From Berberis thunbergii (lineage: Eukaryota; Streptophyta; Magnoliopsida; Ranunculales; Berberidaceae): a DNA stretch of 64,000 nucleotides. The number at the start of each line of letters is the position of its first letter. Within the stretch, counting starts at the first letter, position 1. This document shows, piece after piece, positions 10,210 through 21,816 of this stretch. The stretch lies in NCBI GenBank assembly GCA_003290165.1, contig QNQO01000835.1, positions 248,001-312,000 of the forward strand. Reading direction: 5' to 3'. The translations under genes were made by a program, and so were the position numbers. The notes under the pieces were generated by a model. That model made no database searches. It was not told where the DNA came from and worked only from the letters and a program-made list of their open reading frames with translations.

Positions 10210-10698
10210 GTTTGGTGATTGTGGGACGTAAAGGGTTTTCTGTTTATAAATATTGGATGAGATAACAAGGAAGTATTGGTAAGACGTGGAACGAGATCGA
10301 GAGTGAAGCGTGTCACTGGGAAACTAGCACAGAAGCGACGCACGAGAGTGTAAGAAGAGATGCACATATATACATGCAGGCCATGCGACATGTGAAACAA
10401 ATACTTGAATTGTTCAAAACCGTACCCTTTTTACTTCTATTGTCTGTGTTGTCTCCTATACTATTACCCAGAGTGGAACAAGGAAGGGCGTGAGTGTTGA
10501 CAGATGACTTGACAAAGGAAGAAGAGTCATGAGAAGGGTCACAATCTTGTCCCTAAATAGCACGCCTCCCACCCTTGCATGGGACTGACACTGTTCATCA
10601 TTGCCATTTCTCTCACGCCTATTCTTTACTACAACCACATTACCATCAAACACATACAAGGGTATGTTTGTAGACCAAACTCAGACTACGTGCATGTA
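10210..10698 (-). promoter_or_regulatory. Upstream region of the disrupted homeobox gene
   Basis: This is the natural promoter side of the minus-strand homeobox gene that starts at 10209. A TATA-like TATTTATAAAC on the minus strand lies about 30-40 bp upstream of the ATG (near 10237-10248). No other element can be assigned from sequence alone. No gene is seen here. Confidence 0.35.
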
Positions 10699-10706
10699 GT
10701 TTCAGT

Positions 10707-11160
10707 TAGGGGTGGGCATCCCATCCCGCGATCCCGTTCCCATCCCGTTTCGTTCCGATTTTTTCGGGTCTTAATGGAATTGAATAATTTCATCCCGATC
10801 CCGTCCCATTCTGATCTAGAATGGGATGGGATGGGATGAAGATTTTCAATCCCGTCCCATCCCGAACTAATTTTTGAATATTAATTATTAATATTTTTAT
10901 TTACTTATTTATTTATTTTATGAGCATTTGCATAAAATGTTCAGGCTTCCAGCAGCAGCAGGCCTTCCAACAGGCTTCCAGCAGGCCCAGGCTCCAGCAG
11001 GCTTCCAACAGGCTTCCCAGGCCTTTCTGCAGGCTTCCAGCAGTCTAGGCTTCTATTTGATATGTCCAGATTAGCACGCTGATCCCGTCCCGATCCCGTA
11101 TGAACGGGATGGGATAGGGATGGGCATATCTCGTCCCATCCCGTCCCGTGCCCACCCCTA
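10707..11160. mobile_element. hAT-type MITE (TAGGGGTGGGCA family), 454 bp
   Basis: The ends are perfect inverted repeats, TAGGGGTGGGCA and TGCCCACCCCTA without the first base offset (11 bp exact). The flanks are identical 8-mers GTTTCAGT at 10699-10706 and 11161-11168. The subterminal regions carry many copies of CCCATCCCG and CGGGATGGG in opposite orientations, suited to hairpin formation. The centre contains a short run of degenerate CAGGCTTCCAGCAGG repeats (10943-11045). There is no coding capacity; it is a relative of 2313-3012. Confidence 0.92.
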
Positions 11161-11168
11161 GTTTCAGT

Positions 11169-12360
11169 TTAGTGTACGTGGAGGAGACATAAATCAGAGC
11201 AGAACAGAGGATTGATTCTCTGTTTGGCAGACAAGTAGGAAAAGTATTAAATACCTTTCCTCTTTGCTATAACCTATAAGCACCTCGAGCTTTGATTTCA
11301 ATTAGAGCACTTAGGAGGGGAAAAACAATTGTTTCTTACATGCGAAGCTACATCTCATTTTCCTATTGAACAATGACCGGAGGAGAAAATCTCGTAGAGA
11401 AAAATGCTACTTCGCTTCAATGGTTTGGAAGTTGATCATTCTCAAATTTTTTTCGTTAGAGATCTAAGAAATTCTATCCCTAAATTTTAGAATTTTCATT
11501 TTGTGATTCAAAGAACATTTTCATGCTTTTCCCATTGATTCTTCATCAATCTTTAGGTTTTTCATAGGGTTACCAGAGAACCAATGGAATGGGAATGGAA
11601 ATGGAAATGAGAATATTAGTATGTTTGGTTACTCGATGGAATGGAATGGGAATGAGAATGGGAATGATTAGTATTTTTACCATCATGCCGTCAATTATCA
11701 ACCATGGATTTTGAATCTATGGTGGGTAATGAGGCATCTATGTTAGGTAAATAGGGAAAATAGGACAAATGGAGTGTTGACCGTTACAATGCTTGATGAT
11801 ACATCAAAATAGATCAATCATCACGGCCGTACACATGGCATAAAGTCTCATCATGATAATATAGCGCTCAATCCATTGGGTCAGTTCATAATGCCCAGAA
11901 AGAATGAAGCCAATTATGGAGGCCCAGACTAGGCCCACCACTAAGGAGAAGTAAACAAGATCTGAATCCAGGCCTAGACGAATCAAAGCCCAAATCCAGG
12001 CCCGATACATGTTCTCTCATAAAGAAGAAAAGTGTTGCACTAAGAAAGAGCCGTGGAGGGACTTATGCCTCCATGAACGCATCTCCATTAAAGAAGAGAC
12101 TGTTACATAAACATCTCCTTCCGTTGCGCCTCACATGCTTAAGTCACGTAGAGAGTTAACCACGACTATTATAAAAGGTAAAGGAAACATTTGACAAAGG
12201 TATGCAATTTTAACCAAGTTTTGTCCATATTTACTTCCTTCTTCCAACAGAGTTACTGACTTAAGCATCGGAGTGCCTTTGGCCACCAAAAAGGTGGTCT
12301 TTGGCAGTCTAACAGTGGTTTTGCATGTCAAATTCATAGGATGATGATTTTGGACGCATC
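11169..12360. other. No gene seen; probably includes the 5' LTR of the Tat-type Gypsy relic
   Basis: No exon or RNA gene is recognised. A GGAATGGGAATG-rich purine patch lies at 11580-11665. The segment up to about 12360 ends in CA directly before a degenerate tRNA-Asp/Arg-like primer site, so part of it should be an LTR, but no second LTR copy is available to set its left end. Confidence 0.4.
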
Positions 12361-13254
12361 AATTTGGTGTCGTACTCGGGGAACGACTAGTTTCCTTTTT
12401 TCCTAAAAATAAGATTCATAATGACAAAACTCACACAACCTGATAGAAGATCAATGGAGTACTCCACAAATCTTCGGTCTAACGATGTCGCCCAATACTG
12501 ATTCAAAGACAACCATCGACACAACCATACTTACTGGTAGAAAACTCTAGCAGGTAATAATTCAGACGTCTCTAACATCATGGGGAACCCTCGCGGATCT
12601 CCGAGTGGTGATGCTTATGGCTCAGATAGACAAGGTGATCAAATTGATAGACAGGATCATCCGAAACTTACAAGGCAACAACTTTCAAGAAGAAATCATC
12701 CAACTTAAGAAACATCGAACTAACAATAGTTCCAAATGCAATTAGGGAACGCCCAAAAGTCTTCAACTGAATAAGCCCAAATATGAAAGAGAATTCTCGG
12801 CTTTGACAACAAACTCTCTCAATACCTCCCTAAACTCAAAATTCAAGTCAAAGCGAGATTCTTAAAGCAATGGCAAGAAGATAAGATGTCAAATGGCCGC
12901 CGAAGATGAGAGGAAATCCGGAGAAGTGGAACAAGGGCAGATATTGTCTCTTCTACAACGATTATGGCCATGATACAATATTGTCGCAGCTTAAGAGATG
13001 AAATTGAACGCCATATCAAACAAGGATGACTTAAAAAGTTTGCCAAACTCGAGGGTGAAACAATCATTTCTAAGGAGCAAACGAAAGAAACTATCTACGT
13101 CTTGCATCGCACAGGCAGAAAAAGGAGCAATCCAATCGATCCAGAAAACGCATAATCAGGGACTTATGCACAAAGATCAGATTCCAAGAACCATCCACAC
13201 AGCGTGTAAGGACAATGCAAAGGACTCTAACCTTCTCAAATGAAGATGTTGATG

Positions 13255-14720
13255 GAGTTAATTTTCCACACAATGATGCTTTGGTGATTTCAGCCATGAT
13301 AGCAAAATATGAAATCAAGAGGGTATTGATCGACACCGGCAGCTCGACAAACCTATTACACCTAACCATTGAGATGCTTTTACGAAGCTATTAGTCTATG
13401 GTAGGTTTCAGTGGGGAGCAATGTAACCCACTAGGAATGATCCGACTACCGGTTGAAACGGGAAACCAGGGAAGCAACGAGTGTTACTGATAGATTTTCT
13501 CGTCGTCGACACTTCTGCTACATACAACATGCTACTCGGAAGACCATTGATACACAAGATGGGTGCAGTATCTTCCACTATGCACCAAGGCGTGAAGTAC
13601 CACACCGACAATGGCGTTGGAAGAATAAAAGGGGACCAACCAGTAGCCCGGGAATGTCATTTTGCTGTTATAAACTCCTCGCAAATAGAAGTTACTGCAA
13701 CGACTGGAAGAGTCTTCGCAACAATCTAATGAAACAAGTTCAGATTCTCCAAACGACAATATGGCTCCAACCAGTCCACGAGATCGACCCAACACCGGGC
13801 AACCGGACGAAGAAACGATCGAGGTCTATTCAGACAATGAAGCTAAAATGGCAGTCCAAATCAACACAAAAATTCAACCTGAACTCACCATGAAGTTGAT
13901 CCAACTGTTGAAAGACAACCAAGATATTTTCGTATGGACAATGAAAGACATGGTGGGAATAGATCTATCAATCATTTTTCACAAATTGCAAGTGAATCCA
14001 GATAAGAAATCGATTAGACAAAAGTTAAGACTGTGGCCTCGAAGCGCAACCAGGCGATAAACGAAGAAGTACACCTACTACTTAGCGCAAGAATGATAAG
14101 AAAAGCTCACTATCCGGATTGACTGGCAAGCATGGTACTAGTAAAGAAGAAAAATGGGAAATGGAAGGTGTGCGTGGATTACACCGACTTAAATAAAGTT
14201 TGTCCCAAAGACAACTTTCCACTTCCACGAATAGACCAAATAGTGGACGCAACTATCGGGCACGAGATGCTGAGCTTCATGGATGCGTACTCCAAGTATA
14301 ACCAAATACAAATGTACCCCCCCCCCCCCGGACCAAGAAAAAAAAATTCATAACGGAAAGAGGGATGTACTGTTATCAAGTAATGTCGTTTGGGTTGAAG
14401 AACGTAGGAGCAACATATCAACGGCTAGTAAACATGATGTTCAGCGATCAGATCGCAAAACGATGAAGGTTTACATCTACGATATACTCGTCAAAAGCTC
14501 ACGCTGGACAGACCATGCTACGAACCTCGAACAGACTTTCTCCCAGCTTCATAAATACAAAATGAAGCTAAACCTAGAGAAATGCACCTTCGGAGTGGAG
14601 TCAGGGAAGTTCCTCGGGTATATGGTTAACCATCGAGGAATTGAAGCTGATCCAAAGCAGATACAAACACTTCTCAACATGCAATCGCCGACAAACATAA
14701 AAGGTGTTGAAAGTCTTTAA
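13255..14720 (+). pseudogene. Tat-type Gypsy protease and reverse transcriptase, broken
   Basis: The protease holds the DTGSS active-site motif and is followed by the typical VINSSQIEVTATTGR spacer. The reverse transcriptase begins KKKNGKWKVCVDYTDLNKVCP (near 14140-14200), then PLPRIDQIVD and FMDAYSKYNQIQM. At that point a C13 run (14317-14329) and an A9 run (14339-14347) break the frame. Further fragments follow: VYIYDILVKS, where the YVDD-type catalytic motif should be and the second aspartate is preserved only in degraded form, and LEKCTFGVESGKFLGYMV. It is not functional. Confidence 0.85.
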
Positions 14721-15316
14721 CGAAAGGATAGCAGTTCTAAACAGATTTATTTCCAGGTCATCAAACAAGTATCTGTTTTTCTTCAAAATCTTGAAAATGA
14801 ACAAGACATTTGAATAGAATGACGAATGCGAAATAGCCTTTCAAAACCTAAGACATACATGGAAAGTACAAATCTGATAACAAAACCAAACACAAAAGAA
14901 ACACCGTATCTGTATCTATCTGTGTCCAATCACGCAGTGAGTTCAGTGCTAATACGAGAAGAAAAATGGGTGTACTACATCACCAAAACATTCGCTGATG
15001 CCGAAATCAGCTATCCCGCCCCTAGAGAAACTAGTGCTCTCTCTAATTGTGTCATCAAGGAAATTGCGACCATACTTCCAATTACACCCGATCACGGTTA
15101 TGACCGAACAACCACTTCGGTCTGTATTACACAAGTCGGACTTACCGAGAAGAATGGTGAAATGGGAAATAGAGCTCAGACAATTTGACATTACTTATGG
15201 CCCTAGAACTGCTATCAAAAGCTCAAGCATTAGCGGATTTCATCACTGAGTTCACAGGAAGCAACAACCAACCCGTGGAAAGGAAAGCAAAACAGAACAA
15301 CCTGAACCGATCCCTG

Positions 15317-15610
15317 AAGGGTGGATCCTCTGTTGTGATGGGGCATCTAACGAGGCATGAAGCGGAGTTGGAATAGTCTTAGACAATTAGGAAGACATTG
15401 CATTAGAAAAGGCAATAAAATTTAGTTTTGAAGCCTCCAATAATGAAGCCGAGTACAAAGCTGTGATATCAGGACTACAATTAGCAAAACACCTAGGAAT
15501 AAGGGACATTAATGTCTTTACGAACTCTAGACTGGTGGTCAATCAACTAAGCGTCGAGTTTCAAGTAAAAGACGCTCGAATGAAAGCCTACCATCTACGA
15601 CCAGTTAGAT
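15317..15610 (+). pseudogene. Second (archaeal-type) RNase H domain of the Tat element
   Basis: The reading GWILCCDGASN, then GVGIVLDN, FEASNNEAEYKAVISGLQLAKHLGI and SRLVVNQLSVEFQVKDARM matches the extra RNase H found only in Tat-clade Gypsy elements, in which D, E and D of the active site occur in the contexts DGAS, NEAEY and SRLVV (normally DSQLVV). Here the last aspartate is replaced by asparagine (TNSRLVV), and stop codons interrupt the domain. The element ends soon after, before any integrase. Confidence 0.75.
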
Positions 15611-16793
15611 TGACATGTTTGGCCGCTTTTCTCAGTCTTTAGTTTCAATGGGGTTTTTTTATTCTTTTGTTAAGGAAAGCTTATATGTTTTTATTGTTTG
15701 TGTAGTATAATTCTTGACAATATAATCATTAGAGGCCCGGCCCACAAATTTGTAATACTATATTTTATGCATAGAGATTGACTTTACCACGAGCAAGTCT
15801 TATGACTTCAGCATTGTCGGATTTTAGGTTTGTCAGCATTCAGGCATTTATGTTTTCCTGAGGGTCTGATACCGCAATTTCATTTTTATGTTTGCCTATC
15901 TAAGGATGTGTTGTAATTTTCTTCCTCAATTTAGGCTCTTGCTTACGATATAATATATTTCAATATCTGTGGTATAACTTCTATTATAGTTTGCTCATTG
16001 TAGTTTAAGAGGATGCTTTCAGTTTTTCTTCTTCAAAGATATATTTTTCTTTCTTTTTGTATGTGCAGAAGAAACTACTATAATTGATCCCTATATGTCT
16101 AGACTCGATTATGCGACTTCATTTGTGATGGATAAAGTTTTAGTTATAAGCCCCTAAGTCCAGTGTCTGAGTTAATCTTTTTCATAACTCAAAACACATG
16201 TGTTTAATTACTTTTTTGCTTATGATATTTTGTTGCTCAAATGCCTTATTGTCTTATAGTAACTAGACAAATGGACACTTCATAGGCAATGTAAATGGCA
16301 AGAATGTGGAACAAAAATCTTACGAAATTCTAGTACGCATCTTCCACCTTAAGAAAAAAAAAAAAAAAAAAGTTGCAGACGTGGTAGGTGGGAATGTGAA
16401 GAATCTAACAGAGTCGGTGAGTCACACAACCATTAAACTAAGAATGTTTTGTGTGCTCTCTTTCTTCAGCTTTTCCCTGATTCATTTGGTATTTGAAGAA
16501 CTATTGCCTTTTTACCCTCACAATTAAATGATCCAATTTAATGTAGTTGAAAATTTTCAAAAGGGATAAGAATTTTTGGATTGACCTTCACTTAACCTAC
16601 AAGAAAACTTCTATTTTGAAATATTTCTTTTTCTATTCAGTTGAGTCGAATCAAAACTTCAAATGTTTGGTTGAATAAACACATTCATTTGTAACACATT
16701 TTCCATAAAGGCACAAACAAGATTCACTTGAGTTAGAAACTTGGAAATTCTTACAAAACAAATCTCTGGGCAAAATGTGCATAAAATAAAATT
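15611..16793. other. No gene seen
   Basis: AT-rich sequence without recognisable exons, tRNA or repeat ends. A short open stretch at 16306-16527 contains an A18 run and no family-like sequence, and I do not treat it as coding. Confidence 0.5.
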
Positions 16794-17378
16794 GGAGTTG
16801 CTACGTGTACCATACTATTTAGTTCGATTGCACTAACTTTTTGTTGCACCAACCTAAAATATGTAATTCTGACTAATTTTTAACTTTCAATTTTGCGTAC
16901 AAAGATATACTAATCATCATTATAAGTTCTATAATAAATTGCAAACATTATGATAGGTTGGGTAAAAAAAAAAATCTTTTAAAACTACCCTTCATACAAA
17001 TTCTCTTTTTTCTATGCATCTAATCTAAAGTGTGAAATATTACAATGTGTTCATCAAATACGAAGGAGTTGAAAAAAAGACTTATTGAAAATAAATAATA
17101 TGTAATTGAGTATTATAGTTTTTTTGTAACTATTATAACAATTTGAAAGTAATGCATTTAAAATCTCAAAAATCCTACATCAAAACATTCATAATTAGAA
17201 TCTTTCATACAGAGTCATCAATAAACAATATGGATATTTTTCTTCTTTTGGTAATTAATTGGAGTTATTTAAGGGTTAACAAAATGTAGTTGGGTATATC
17301 AAACAATTTTAAAAGTTGAATTTAAAAAATAAAGTTGGGGACATTGAGTTCATAAGTGGGTTACACGTAGCAACTCTC
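16794..17378. mobile_element. TIR element upstream of the E2 gene, Mutator-like by its flanks, 585 bp
   Basis: The left end GGAGTTGCTACGTGTACC and the right end, which reads GAGAGTTGCTACGTGTAACC on the other strand, form terminal inverted repeats of about 18 bp. The 9-bp flanks AATAAAATT (16785-16793) and AATGAAATC (17379-17387) agree at 7 of 9 positions. That would fit an old Mutator-like target-site duplication. The interior is AT-rich with no gene. The right end lies about 346 bp before the E2 start codon. Confidence 0.65.
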
Positions 17379-17724
17379 AATGAAATCGTCACCGAGGGGT
17401 TTTTTTTTTTTCCTTAAATAAATGAATAAATAGTGGTTGAATAGAAGTAGAATAATTTAAAAACTTATAATATAGAAAAATAAAATAATAGTCGAGAAGA
17501 AATAGAAAGGGAATTCGATTTTCTATTTTGGTAGTCCAATTCCATTGTGGCGCCGACGCCGTGGAACGACTGGGCTGCTGAAAGCCCTGCCCTGTAAAAT
17601 CAACTCTCAACTCTCAACTCTCACTCATCAGATCAGATAGATATTCTTCTTCTTCATCTTCTATACATATCAAAACGCTTTCTTTACAGCAAGAAACGAA
17701 CGAACGGGGTAGAGAAAAGAAAAG
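17379..17724 (+). promoter_or_regulatory. Promoter and 5' UTR region of the E2 gene
   Basis: The only sequence between a transposon end and the E2 start codon. It has a CCAAT (17537), a short GC-rich patch (GGCGCCGACGCCGTGG), and then pyrimidine-rich CTCTCAACTCTCAACTCTCAC and TTCTTCTTCTTC stretches of the kind common in plant 5' UTRs. I cannot fix the transcription start. Confidence 0.45.
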
Positions 17725-20700
17725 ATGGCGATGTCTCGTCTTCGTCATTTAGTGGTCTCTCGCGCTCCTTCGATTCGTCATCATCTTACGTCCTCCAGAT
17801 CCCTCACACGGTACGTCTAACTTCTCTATCTTTCTCATTCGATTATCTCGCAAATGTTGCAATCTTTCTCTCGATACATTCAATCGCTGCTTATATGAAG
17901 GCTCGAGGACTAACTCTGTTGATCCGTTCAATTTTGAGTTCAACTATAGTTACAATCTAAAACCCTAGTAATTCTGATTGAATTTTGTAATTGCAATTGT
18001 TAGCTTCGATGAATATTGACTCAAAAATACTATCTCGATGTGGTTTTTACTTTTTTTTAACGAGGCAACATATTTTTTAAGTGGTGAATTGTAGTTAGTT
18101 ATGTACACGAAAAATGAACAAGATGATAGTTCAATGGAAGTAATAAGGTGGAAATAAAAGAAAATTATGAGACGTCCGGATGATTTCTTGACTACTTTGG
18201 CCAGGTAGCAATGCAATAACTTTGATTTTGAGAAAAAAAATTGTTTGAAATTGATCTTGTTATGTTAGCCGGATCATAATAAGTTCATAACCTTGCATCT
18301 AGTTCAATGTAACTGTCATGAATCGTGACAAGAAATAATCAAATAAGGGGAAAAAACACTTGAATTTAAAAATGGAAATCAAAATGATTGCAATTTCTTC
18401 TTAGTTCTTCAGAGAACCAAGCCCTAATTCATACTCATCATGCCCTGTTTAGTACATCTCTCTTTTAAAGCTATCTCCCTAACAGAATTTTGTATTGGCC
18501 AACCAGTGGTTGCCACGTGTTTGACCATGTGGGTATAACTAACAAAGTGACAAAATTACAATTATGCCCTGCTAAACAAATTCAACCTTGGCGCTCATTT
18601 GACCCGCCTGTGTACTTCTTCTCCACGATTCTTCAGTACGTGACAATGCTCTCCCCTTCACACAATCCTTGCCCTCAAGGATTAAAATGGGGAAACATGT
18701 ACGTGAGATCAATCCTCCCAGGTGGCCTATTTGGGTGTCGAATTGGACTAGTGAACAAGCACATGTGTAATTGCTCTATTATAGCAAGGGACTATTCTTC
18801 TTAGCCAAGATGGCAGTTGGTTCAGCTCTAAAATTTCCATGTGCATCCACCAATGGTAAGAAATGAGCATGTTTCTTCTTTAGCTGTGAAACATGGAAAA
18901 CTGAATGTATCTTGGATTGAGGAGGAAGTTGCAGGCGATAGGCTACTGGGCCAATTTGTTCAGTGACTTGAAAGGGTTCATAGTAACGTGCAGATAGCTT
19001 GAGATTTTTGCGTATGTTGATCGAGGTTTGCATGTAGGGTTGAAGGTTCAAGTAGACCCAATCTCCAATGTGAAGTACTCTGTCTGTGCAATGTTTGTTT
19101 GCATAGACTTTCATGCATTCTTGAGCCTTCTGGAGCTTATCCTTGAGGATGTGTAGCATGTTTTTTTGTTATTACTGTACTATTGAACGTTTTGTTATAG
19201 CCAAATAAGTAACTGGAGGGAGGGCTAATAGTGGAAGGCTGTAACCATAGAGTGCCCGGAAAGGAGTAGATTGTCAGCTGGAGTGGAATGATGTATTCTA
19301 CCAATATTCAGCTAGGTAAAGCTACTTTGACCACTGAGATGGTGCATCACCTTTCATGCAACGCAGAAATGTCTCAAGACGGGCATTTATGTGTTTGGTT
19401 TGACCATCAGTTTGAGGATGGTATGCTGAATTCAGAGCTAACTTTGTTCTTAAGGCTAAGAAAAGGTCTTGCCAAAATGCACTTATAGACAGTTATTGTA
19501 GGAAGCCCATGAAGTTTATATACATTTTGCATGATGACTTCTGCTACCATGGAGGCTGTGTAAGGGTGAGTGAGAGCTATGAAGTGATTGAACTTGGAGA
19601 GCCTATCAACCACTAATAAGATGAAAATTTTGTTGTGAGAGGAGGGTAGTCCTTCAGTAAAGTCTATAGAGATTTGTTGCCATAATGATCAGGCACAGGC
19701 AGTGCTTGAAGTAAACCTCCATAGGCTATGTGATCTCCCCTATTCTTTGGCAGATGACACAGTCAGTAATGAAATTAATAACACAAGATTTCATCCTAGG
19801 CCAGTAGAACTACTGCTTCAATCTCTGATAAGGTATTAATACCAGAGTGTCCCCCTGTGGCAGAGTTAGGTAGAGTTGCTAGTATGGTAGTTTTGAGCTT
19901 TGCAGTACTTTCAATATAAATTTGGTCTTTGTGCTTAAGTACACCATTATGTAGAGAGTAACTTGGTACAACAGTAGCAGTGATTAGCAATTGTTGGATG
20001 ATTTAGTTGTATCATTGGCCTAGCTAGAGATCACCTCTTGTAGCCATCGACAGTGGATATAACCGAACATTGAGGGTTATATTCAGTACACCTTGACAGA
20101 GCATCAACACCTTGGTTCTTTGCCCCCTTCTTGTAACTAATTTCATAGTTAAATCCCATGAGTTTGGACAACCACCTCTACTGCAACATAGTGGTCACCT
20201 TTTGAGAAGAAAGGAAGTATCTAGTACTCTGGTGGTCAATAAAGATATAGAATTTGGATCCCAACAGGTAGGAACTCCACTTGTGTATGGCCATTATAAT
20301 TGCCAATAATTCCTTTTCATATGTGGATAGTGATAAATTCCTTGGAGTCAAAGCTTTACTGAAGTAGGCAATATGCCTTCCTTCTTGAGATAGAACTGCC
20401 CCAACTCCCTTGCTACATGCATCAGTCTCCACTGATTGAAATTGGGTAAGGCCAGTACAGGAGCTTGGCACATAGCCTGCTTTAGATGTAGAAAGGCTTG
20501 AGTAGCCTCTGGTGTCCACTGAAAAAAGTCCTTTTTTGAGTAATTCAGTTAGTGGTTGAGCAATGTGTCCATAATTCCTTATGAATTTCCTATAGTACTA
20601 GTCAACCCTTAATATCCCTCGGTTGTTTGATATTGGAAGGAGTAGGCCAGCTAGCCATTGCCTCAATTTTCTTAGGGTCAGCTTCTATTCCCTGTGCACT

Positions 20701-21785
20701 GATGACCTAAGTATTCCAATCTAGCTTGTGCAAATGAACATTTGGACAACTTTGCAAAGAGCTGATGTTTTCTTAGGGTGGAAAAGGCTAAGTGCAGATG
20801 GGTGAGATGTTGGTCTAAGGTATAACTATAGATAAGGATGTCATCAAAGAAGTCCAACACAAATTTTCTGAGGTATGGTTGGAATATTTGGTTCATGAGT
20901 GCTTGGAATGTTGCAGGGGCATTGGTGAGGCCAAATGGCATGACATTAAACTCAAAGTGACCATGATGAGTTTTAAAAGCAGTTTTATGAATATCAGTAG
21001 GATGGACAAGTATTTGGTGGTAGCCTGATCTGAGATTCAACTTGGTGAATATAGTTGCCCCATGTAACTCATCAAGCAATTCATCTATTAAGGGCATTGG
21101 ATACTTGTCCTTAATAGATATCACTGAGCCTTCTATAGTCAACAACACAAAATCTCCATGTTCCACCCTTCTTTCTAACAAGTAAAATAGGGGCTGCAAA
21201 TGGGCTATGTAAGCTGTATCAGCTCAATATCCAACATTTCCTTGATTAACAACATTTCCTTGATTAACTGTTATAATAACAACAGTTTGTTGCATATAAG
21301 GCACCTTCTAAGGACTCTTTGAAGGTGGGAAGTTCCTGACTTGAGTGGGATTTTGAGGTCCAATGGTCTTGTAGGTGGTAGTTCTGTGGGAGTCTGAAAA
21401 ATGTCTTGGAACTCAGTGAGGAGATTTGCAAGGCCTTGAGAGTGGTTTTGATCAAGAGGTATATCGTGATAGAAAATAGATGGCCTATGAAAGAGGGGGT
21501 GTGTTTCTTAAGGAACTTTGAGAAAAACATAATGATCCACTGTCAGTAATAATTTGAAGTGTCATTGGCTTACCCTTAATGTTTATGGTAATTTGCAATT
21601 TCTTTAGATTAATGGTAATGTCCCCAAAGGGTTTCAGCCAATCACCTCCTAACACCATATCATACCCTCCAAGTAGTAGTATTCTCACACTTCCTTCAAA
21701 AGAATACCTTGCGTGGTCCATTGTAAACAATTGCACATTGCATTACTATGAAACTGTTGTCCATTTGTCACCTTAACTATCATCT

Positions 21786-21816
<31 letters not shown>

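Larger units (their letters stand above)
12361..15610 (+). mobile_element. Dead Ty3/Gypsy element of the Tat lineage, 3'-truncated
   Basis: The order on the plus strand is: a primer site-like TTTGGTGTCGTACTCGGGGA (12363-12382); a gag C-terminus with LRDEIERHIKQG (near 12985-13030); a protease with IDTGSSTNLL (near 13325-13360); a FLVVDTSATYNMLLGRP stretch (13500-13550); reverse transcriptase (about 13890-14710); an RNase H remnant (14830-15190); and a second, archaeal-type RNase H (about 15320-15600). The second RNase H after a Gypsy polymerase is the hallmark of the Tat clade. Integrase and the 3' LTR are missing. Many stops and frameshifts show it is an old copy. Confidence 0.85.
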
